5,106 bases of DNA from OCS116 cluster bacterium. GTDB taxonomy: Bacteria; Pseudomonadota; Alphaproteobacteria; Rhizobiales; OSC116. Shown piece after piece: positions 1-3,780 of this stretch (within the stretch, counting starts at the first letter, position 1; each line of letters begins with the position of its first letter). The DNA lies in NCBI GenBank assembly GCA_002402005.2, contig NVUS02000050.1, positions 1 through 5,106 on the forward strand, given 5' to 3'. The notes under the pieces were generated by a model, which saw nothing but the letters and a program-made list of their open reading frames with translations, did no database searches and was not told where the DNA came from. A program made the position numbers and the translations under genes.

Positions 1-150
1 AAAGAAAAAGGCTTTTCAGATGATGATGTCGCTTTGGTTCTTGGTCATGCCGACCCTAAAATGACAAAGCGTTATAATAAGAGTGCAAATAATCAAAAAA
101 CTATGCGAAAAGTTCTGTCAATTTTTGACGCTAAAAAGAACATAAAATAA
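1..150 (+). CDS. Tyrosine-recombinase (phage-type) integrase, C-terminal fragment
   Basis: Frame 1 is open from the window edge to a TAA at 148-150, giving the last 49 residues of a longer protein. The tail contains LGHADPKMTKRYNKS, the box III region of tyrosine recombinases. The LGH histidine is one of the catalytic residues, and the tyrosine of KRY is the expected nucleophile that forms the 3'-phosphotyrosyl DNA link. The arginine of box I and the N-terminal arm-binding and core-binding domains lie outside the window, so intactness cannot be judged. The gene runs toward the 3' end of tRNA-Arg, 95 nt past its stop codon, the arrangement expected when an element has integrated into a tRNA gene. 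A XerC/XerD-like housekeeping recombinase is possible but less likely given this context. The family is clear; the type of element is inferred. Confidence 0.85.
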   Translation, partial: KEKGFSDDDVALVLGHADPKMTKRYNKSANNQKTMRKVLSIFDAKKNIK

Positions 151-157
151 ACAAACT

Positions 158-200
158 TGTAAAACTTTTGCTGAAAACATGTAAAACTGTAAAATTTACA
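158..200. repeat. Cluster of TGTAAA hexamers between integrase and tRNA
   Basis: TGTAAAACT occurs at 158-166 and again at 180-188. A further TGTAAA at 188-193 forms an inverted repeat with TTTACA at 195-200 across a single base. Four copies of one hexamer, three direct and one inverted, thus fall within 43 bp directly after the integrase stop. Integrase arm-type sites and excisionase or regulator sites are often arranged this way next to an attachment site, but that role is inference. The surrounding DNA is AT-rich, so some recurrence is expected by chance. Confidence 0.4.
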
Positions 201-245
201 ATGTTCAAAATATCAGGCAAGTATCTGAAATACATAACAAAATAC

Positions 246-322
<77 letters not shown>

Positions 323-333
323 GGTGTCTGCGC

Positions 334-362
334 AAATTAGCCAATAAATTGTTGTTTGTCGT
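334..362 (-). promoter_or_regulatory. Candidate promoter of tRNA-Arg
   Basis: On the minus strand ACGACA (357-362) and TAATTT (334-339) are separated by 17 bp, and the -10-like box ends 11 bp before the mature tRNA 5' end. Position and spacing fit, but the match to consensus is only moderate (4/6 and 3/6). The tRNA could instead be read from the upstream complex I gene, 85 bp away. Confidence 0.28.
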
Positions 363-407
363 GGCTTATTTGGTAATTTCAGACAATAAGTGTGGAAACT
401 CACTTAA

Positions 408-716
408 TTAATGTGTCCAATTCACCTTGCGGCCATAAGCAAAATTATCGGAATAGGCTTTTGGTGACCTTGCACGTTTTTGTGGTTCGGTAATTTTATA
501 GGCCAAGCCTTTTTTAACTGCAAAGGCGATTGCATCTTCTTTGTTATCAAAGCTCATCTTTAATTGGGTCGAAAGCGTATCGCCAGAACCAAGATATCCC
601 GCCAATGCGCCAATTTTTTTGGCTTCGCTTTGGTCAAATTCAAGCAGCCAATTTTTTGTTTTGCCAACACCAGATTGCATGGGGTTGCGCGCAGGTTGAT
701 AGATATGTACGAGCAT
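408..716 (-). CDS. NDUFS4-like ETC complex I subunit
   Basis: This 102-residue protein matches the conserved-region family named after mitochondrial complex I subunit NDUFS4 (18 kDa, AQDQ). Family features in order are IYQPARNPMQSG (5-16), KNWLLEF (21-27), a core with MSFDNKEDAIAFAVKKGLAY (54-73), and a C-terminal YSDNF (88-92) ending in WTH. The length is normal for alphaproteobacterial members, which lack a mitochondrial presequence. In mitochondria the subunit sits on the peripheral arm of NADH:ubiquinone oxidoreductase near the NADH-oxidising module and supports assembly and stability; the same membrane-associated, cytoplasm-facing role is inferred here. The start at 716 has a good Shine-Dalgarno (AAAGGTG) a few bases upstream and a strong promoter candidate at 771-799. 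No other complex I gene is in the window, so it lies apart from any nuo operon. The residues around the start show no signal peptide or membrane segment. Confidence 0.93.
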   Translation of the reverse strand: MLVHIYQPARNPMQSGVGKTKNWLLEFDQSEAKKIGALAGYLGSGDTLSTQLKMSFDNKEDAIAFAVKKGLAYKITEPQKRARSPKAYSDNFAYGRKVNWTH

Positions 717-770
717 TTTGACACCTTTAACAAATAGAATCTAATTCCATAATATATAATCTTTCTCATA

Positions 771-799
771 TTTATATAAAAAACGCTTATTTTTCTCAA
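771..799 (-). promoter_or_regulatory. Promoter of the NDUFS4-like gene
   Basis: On the minus strand TTGAGA (794-799, 5/6 to consensus) and TATAAA (771-776, 5/6) are separated by exactly 17 bp. This predicts a start near 764 and a leader of about 48 nt before the ATG at 716. It is one of the best sigma-70-type promoter matches in the window. Confidence 0.5.
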
Positions 800-822
800 A
801 AATGCACATTATTATGTAAAAT
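793..822 (+). promoter_or_regulatory. Candidate promoter of the DUF2461 gene
   Basis: TTCTCA (793-798, 4/6) and TAAAAT (817-822, 5/6) are spaced 18 bp apart and lie 33 bp before the ATG at 856. The -35 box overlaps that of the opposing NDUFS4-like gene promoter almost base for base. The DNA is AT-rich, so this is tentative. Confidence 0.25.
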
Positions 823-855
823 AACCAATAAGATAGGCCAAAACAGGGATAAAAT

Positions 856-1536
856 ATGAATGATTCAGATAAGTTCTCAGGCTTCAGTGCCGAGGCCTTT
901 GCTTTTTTACGAGACATTGCGGCCAATAATAACCGCGAATGGTTCGAGGCTAACAAGCCCATATACCGCAATCAAGTCGAAGCGCCGGCCAAAACCTTAC
1001 TCGAAAATTTAAAATCCGCACTAATTGTGATGACTGACAAAGAAATGAGTGGCAAGATTTTTAGGTTTTACCGTGATGTCAGATTTAGCAAAGACAAATC
1101 ACCCTATAAAAATCACATCAGAATGCTGATCTACCCCGAAGGCCGCACGCAAAATAACAGCGGCGACATTCCTATTTTCTACGTTTCAATCGAGGCCGAT
1201 AAAATTCGCATTGGCGTCGGCACCATGGTATTTGATAAAATAACTCTAGATAAATTCCGCCGCGCCATGGTGGATGATGAACAGTCACAGGAATTTCTAA
1301 ACATTGTCAACCCACTGTTAACCAAGGGCTTTACGGTCAATGAGCCGCCGTTAAAGCGCGTGCCTTCAGGGTTTGATAAAGACCATGAAAATGCCCAATG
1401 GCTCAAACGCAAAGGCATGGCTGTGTGGTATGATACTGACATTCAACAGCTACAAGGCAAAGCCAGTGTTACAAACCTGATGAATATTTTCAGCCAGTGC
1501 CAAGGTTTTTACGATTGGCTAATCAAGCTACGCTAA
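856..1536 (+). CDS. DUF2461 domain-containing protein (TIGR02453 type)
   Basis: This 226-residue protein covers the whole length of the DUF2461 family, whose biochemical function is not known to me. Recognisable family segments are the N-terminal FSAEAFAFLRDIAANNNREWFEANKP (10-35), the strongly conserved FRFYRDVRFSKDKSPYKNH (69-87), a central strand region ending in IGVGTM (119-124), and LKRVPSGFDKDHENAQWLKRKG (166-187) near the C terminus. It has no signal peptide or membrane helix and looks like a soluble cytoplasmic protein. AGGGA about 8 nt before ATG 856 supports this start. It is transcribed alone: the gene on the left is divergent and the gene on the right converges on it, with four bases between the stop codons. 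The conserved RD.RFSKDK.PYK block suggests a binding or catalytic site, but no activity should be assigned. Confidence 0.92.
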   Translation: MNDSDKFSGFSAEAFAFLRDIAANNNREWFEANKPIYRNQVEAPAKTLLENLKSALIVMTDKEMSGKIFRFYRDVRFSKDKSPYKNHIRMLIYPEGRTQNNSGDIPIFYVSIEADKIRIGVGTMVFDKITLDKFRRAMVDDEQSQEFLNIVNPLLTKGFTVNEPPLKRVPSGFDKDHENAQWLKRKGMAVWYDTDIQQLQGKASVTNLMNIFSQCQGFYDWLIKLR

Positions 1537-1540
1537 GGGC

Positions 1541-1948
1541 TTAACGTCCCGGTTCATACCGGTCACAACGTTGCAATCCGGCATCCAAATCTTCCCAATT
1601 GGCTTTAGATGTCATAAATGTATGCGCCATCGGCCGTTCAATTATATCGCTATCCAACATACCCAACCGAATGCGGACATTCTGTTGGTCATCAATATTT
1701 GAGCTATAAATGGGCGATGCGCATAATTTGCAAAAATGCCGGTATTTGCCTTCCACTTTGCCAAATTTGCCAATATGTTCAGCGCCAGAAGTAATTTCAA
1801 ACTCATCACGCTTGACCACCCCATTGGTGGCATAAGTCGTACCAGATGATTTGCGACATTTAGAGCAATGGCAGTGAATGATTGAGTCAATCGTCCCGGA
1901 TATTTTCACCGTAACTTGGCCGCAATAGCAGCTTCCTAAGTAAGTCAT
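1541..1948 (-). CDS. GFA family (CENP-V/GFA domain) zinc-binding protein
   Basis: This 135-residue protein shows the full cysteine signature of the family named after glutathione-dependent formaldehyde-activating enzyme. C7-x-C9 (CYCG), C26-x-C28-xx-C31 (HCHCSKCRK) and C73-xx-C76 (FCKLCASPIY) together make the seven cysteines that bind two zinc ions. The first member was described as joining formaldehyde to glutathione, but most members are untested, so a specific substrate should not be claimed. The protein is predicted to be cytoplasmic. AAGGTG lies about 9 nt before the ATG at 1948. The stop falls four bases from that of the convergent DUF2461 gene, leaving no room for a separate terminator. 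Upstream, only 35 bp separate its start from the U-tract of the cold-shock gene terminator, so its transcription may depend on read-through. No formaldehyde or glutathione gene is nearby. Confidence 0.93.
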   Translation of the reverse strand: MTYLGSCYCGQVTVKISGTIDSIIHCHCSKCRKSSGTTYATNGVVKRDEFEITSGAEHIGKFGKVEGKYRHFCKLCASPIYSSNIDDQQNVRIRLGMLDSDIIERPMAHTFMTSKANWEDLDAGLQRCDRYEPGR

Positions 1949-1983
1949 AGTCTACACCTTATATTCAGTTCAAAATTGAGTCC

Positions 1984-2016
1984 AAAAAAAACGCCCCAAC
2001 AATTAAGTTGAGGCGC
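1984..2016 (-). terminator. Intrinsic terminator of the cold-shock gene
   Basis: On the minus strand GCGCCTCAAC (2016-2007), a six-base loop (2006-2001) and GTTGGGGCGT (2000-1991) form a 10-bp stem that runs into eight T residues (1991-1984). Two pairs are G-U. On the plus strand the same positions would be A-C mismatches, so the structure suits leftward transcription only. It begins 25 bp after the cold-shock stop codon. Confidence 0.9.
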
Positions 2017-2020
2017 TTCA

Positions 2021-2038
2021 TATCAAAATAATTTGATA
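2021..2038. repeat. Small hairpin after the cold-shock stop codon
   Basis: TATCAAA (2021-2027) and TTTGATA (2032-2038) are a perfect 7-bp inverted repeat with a four-base loop, lying between the csp stop codon and the main terminator. It has only one G-C pair and no following U-tract of its own. It may protect the mRNA 3' end or may be incidental. Confidence 0.4.
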
Positions 2039-2040
2039 AA

Positions 2041-2247
2041 CTAGTCTAGTTTCGTAACTTGATCAGCTTCTGGGCCTTTTTTGCCCTGCTTGATTTCGTA
2101 GCTTACTTTTTGGCCGTCAGCCAATGTTTGAAAGCCTTCGCCTTGAATAGCAGAAAAATGTACGAATACATCTTTAGTGCCGTCGTCAGCTTCGATGAAA
2201 CCAAAACCTTTAGATTCGTTAAAAAATTTAACTTTGCCAGTCGCCAT
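2041..2247 (-). CDS. cspA: CspA-family cold-shock protein
   Basis: This 68-residue protein is a single cold-shock (OB-fold) domain of standard length. It begins GKVKFFNESKGFGFI and contains both nucleic-acid-binding motifs, RNP1 KGFGFI (13-18) and RNP2 VFVHF (27-31). Such proteins bind single-stranded RNA and DNA in the cytoplasm and act as RNA chaperones, melting structures that hinder translation or cause termination. Not all paralogues are cold-induced, so the symbol marks the family rather than a proven orthologue. GAGG lies 10 nt before the ATG at 2247, a slightly long but usable spacing. Upstream is a leader of about 110 nt with potential alternative hairpins and a plausible promoter at 2366-2394. 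Downstream is a strong terminator, so the gene appears to be a single-gene unit. Confidence 0.97.
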   Translation of the reverse strand: MATGKVKFFNESKGFGFIEADDGTKDVFVHFSAIQGEGFQTLADGQKVSYEIKQGKKGPEADQVTKLD

Positions 2248-2360
2248 GATATAATATCCTCAATTAGTGCGTTCTACAAATTTCCTGACCTAATTGGTGA
2301 TACCAACATGATTAGCTTGGCATTTTTTCTACACGTCGCTAGACAATCATTCATTTGTGT
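2248..2360 (-). promoter_or_regulatory. Structured 5' leader of the cold-shock gene
   Basis: If transcription starts near 2359, the mRNA carries a leader of about 110 nt. On the minus strand, CTAAT (2315-2311) can pair with ATTAG (2294-2290), enclosing TGGT-ATC-ACCA (2305-2295). Alternatively CAATTAG (2296-2290) can pair with CTAATTG (2267-2261), which touches the GAGG ribosome-binding site. The two folds share ATTAG and exclude each other. Long leaders that refold with temperature are known for csp mRNAs; this particular switch is inferred from base pairing only. Confidence 0.4.
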
Positions 2361-2365
2361 TTACA

Positions 2366-2394
2366 TTTATAACTATTATTGCGAAATATGAAAG
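2366..2394 (-). promoter_or_regulatory. Candidate promoter of the cold-shock gene
   Basis: On the minus strand CTTTCA (2389-2394, 3/6) and TATAAA (2366-2371, 5/6) have a 17-bp spacer. The predicted start is near 2359. The surrounding AT-richness makes chance matches common, but position and spacing are suitable. Confidence 0.35.
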
Positions 2395-2682
2395 CAGTTT
2401 ATTTAGTTTTCTCACTAAGTTTTAGAAAATAGTGCTCAAAAGCCACAATTTATTCTAATGTATTGAATTGTATTATGTTTTTTTACCACTCAAATGCCCC
2501 ATTTTCTAATTTTTTAGTTTAACGACCTAATTGTTGAGTTAAAAGTGATAGATGCTTGCATAATTTGCCTTTTTCTTGACATATTCTGCCTAAATTTGTT
2601 GATTATATGAAAATAAATCAGATAAATTACTTGTTTGTTTGAATTTTAGTTAATTATATTTAAATACCATCACTATAAATCC
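2395..2682. other. AT-rich intergenic stretch without a credible gene
   Basis: No open frame here has a ribosome-binding site or recognisable protein pattern, and no tRNA or known RNA fold is apparent. Visible elements are an imperfect hairpin at 2407-2440 (CACTA 2413-2417 with TAGTG 2430-2434, flanked by TTTT and AAAA), a 6-bp inverted repeat TTTAAC/GTTAAA (2518-2523 and 2538-2543), and a consensus TTGACA at 2576-2581 on the plus strand without a convincing -10 box at normal spacing. A decamer (2524-2533) also recurs in the csp leader. A small RNA cannot be excluded. Confidence 0.6.
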
Positions 2683-2707
2683 AACAAAAGCAGCCACTAA
2701 ATGCTGC
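2683..2707 (-). terminator. Intrinsic terminator overlapping the SDR stop codon
   Basis: On the minus strand GCAGC (2707-2703), an eight-base loop (2702-2695) and GCTGC (2694-2690) form a perfect 5-bp G/C-rich stem followed by TTTTGTT (2689-2683). The left arm lies in the last codons of the SDR gene and the stop TAG falls in the loop. The stem is short, so efficiency may be modest. Confidence 0.6.
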
Positions 2708-3680
2708 CCAGTGCCATCTGTTCCTGCGCAATCCTGTCCATCAAGCTCTCTATGTCGCCAACCTGCGCACCATCGGCCTTAACCCGCGCCTTAAAATTCA
2801 TGATTGAATCGGCCAAAACTTCATCCAAATCTTCACTGCAGGTAAAATTGCCAACCAGATTTTTTATTTTGCGATTGTCTAATAATGTATTCCAAATCTT
2901 GTCGCAAAATAACCGCCCCGCCCATTCTGGTTCATATTTTATCAATGTATCGGCTGGCACATGCACCAAATTGGCTTCAATGCCCAAGCCTTTGGCAACG
3001 GCTTCATACATGGCATTCCACGTATAACCACGGTCAGAGCTAATGTGATAATCTTCGCCAATGGCTTGTGTTTTGCCAAATATGCGCACAAATGGCACAG
3101 CAAAATCGACAGATCGGGTCATCGTCCACACCACCAAACCATCACCCGCGACCAAAATAGGCTTGCCGGCCAGCAATCTATGGCCAACCACATCGCCTTC
3201 GCTCAGCATAGCGGGCAGGTTGGTGCGCACGGTGTGAGCTGGGCGCACAATGGTCCAAGGTAAGTTTTGGCTGGCTTTTAACGCCGCTTCGCTCTCTATC
3301 TTGCCTTCACTATAGGGCCAACCTGGGTTTACGGTCGGTGTGGTTTCGTTGACAAAATAATTATCACCAGATTTGCGATAAGCCGCAGTCGAAGAAATTA
3401 AAATATATTGCTCCGTATTGCCAGCAAACACGCGAATGTCTTTTTCAACTTGCGCGGCTGTAAAGGCCATAAATTGGCACACCACATCAAATTTCAACGC
3501 ACCCAATTTGCCATAAGCCACGTCATCATCCATATCACCAACAATGGAAATCACCCCATCCGGTAACACGCCGGCCGTTTGCCCGCGGTTAAATACACTC
3601 ACTTGGTGGCCGGCTTTTATGGCTTCATAGACACATGGTAATGAGATTTGGCCAGTGCCACCGATGAATAATATATTCAT
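2697..3680 (-). CDS. SDR-family NAD(P)-binding protein (NAD-dependent epimerase/dehydratase type)
   Basis: This 327-residue protein is an extended or atypical short-chain dehydrogenase/reductase. The N-terminal Rossmann motif is FIGGTGQIS (5-13), followed by AGHQVSVFNRG (23-33), typical of the second strand that contacts the cofactor ribose. ISSTAAY (95-101) and PYSEGK (122-127) supply the expected Ser and the Tyr123-xxx-Lys127 catalytic pair. IVRPAHTV (144-151) is the usual strand after the active site. The C-terminal third should form the substrate-binding lobe, but the substrate is not identifiable. The GGTG.IS..FNRG style resembles bacterial relatives of the plant CSP41 group; a sugar-nucleotide epimerase is another option. 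AAAGGGA sits about 8 nt before ATG 3680. The gene is divergent from the cardiolipin synthase gene and ends in its own terminator. Confidence 0.9.
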   Translation of the reverse strand: MNILFIGGTGQISLPCVYEAIKAGHQVSVFNRGQTAGVLPDGVISIVGDMDDDVAYGKLGALKFDVVCQFMAFTAAQVEKDIRVFAGNTEQYILISSTAAYRKSGDNYFVNETTPTVNPGWPYSEGKIESEAALKASQNLPWTIVRPAHTVRTNLPAMLSEGDVVGHRLLAGKPILVAGDGLVVWTMTRSVDFAVPFVRIFGKTQAIGEDYHISSDRGYTWNAMYEAVAKGLGIEANLVHVPADTLIKYEPEWAGRLFCDKIWNTLLDNRKIKNLVGNFTCSEDLDEVLADSIMNFKARVKADGAQVGDIESLMDRIAQEQMALGSI

Positions 3681-3701
3681 ATTAACGTTCCCTTTATTGT
3701 A

Positions 3702-3733
3702 ATGATAGTCCGTCGAAACTATATATTTGTCAA
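3702..3733 (-). promoter_or_regulatory. Candidate promoter of the SDR gene
   Basis: A perfect TTGACA lies at 3728-3733 on the minus strand. GACTAT follows at 17 bp (3705-3710, 3/6), or TATCAT at 20 bp (3702-3707, 5/6). The -35 box is convincing but the -10 box is ambiguous. Either reading starts transcription within the 47 bp before ATG 3680. Confidence 0.4.
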
Positions 3734-3753
3734 CCGATGCCGTTTCATATTAA
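3727..3753 (+). promoter_or_regulatory. Candidate promoter of the cardiolipin synthase gene
   Basis: TTGTCA (3727-3732, 5/6) and TATTAA (3748-3753, 4/6) have a short 15-bp spacer. The -35 box shares six bases with the opposing SDR promoter box. A start near 3760 would exclude the alternative ATG at 3754 and favour translation from 3781. Confidence 0.28.
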
Positions 3754-3780
3754 ATGGCAGTTAGGACGTTTAGGGGTATT

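Noticed and set aside
219..235. Possible tRNA-Arg terminator (GTAT/ATAC arms)
   Set aside because: The stem has only four pairs and no following U-tract, so it does not support a terminator call.
560..799. Minus-strand frame overlapping the NDUFS4-like gene and its promoter
   Set aside because: It is in a different frame from the conserved protein, begins in the AT-rich promoter region and ends inside the NDUFS4-like gene.
2059..2391. Plus-strand open frame of 110 codons
   Set aside because: It is antisense to the cold-shock gene and its leader, and the peptide shows no family pattern. The opposite strand has a textbook Csp.
2701..3263. Plus-strand open frames opposite the SDR gene
   Set aside because: They are shadows of a clearly conserved minus-strand coding frame, with no ribosome-binding site or recognisable domain.
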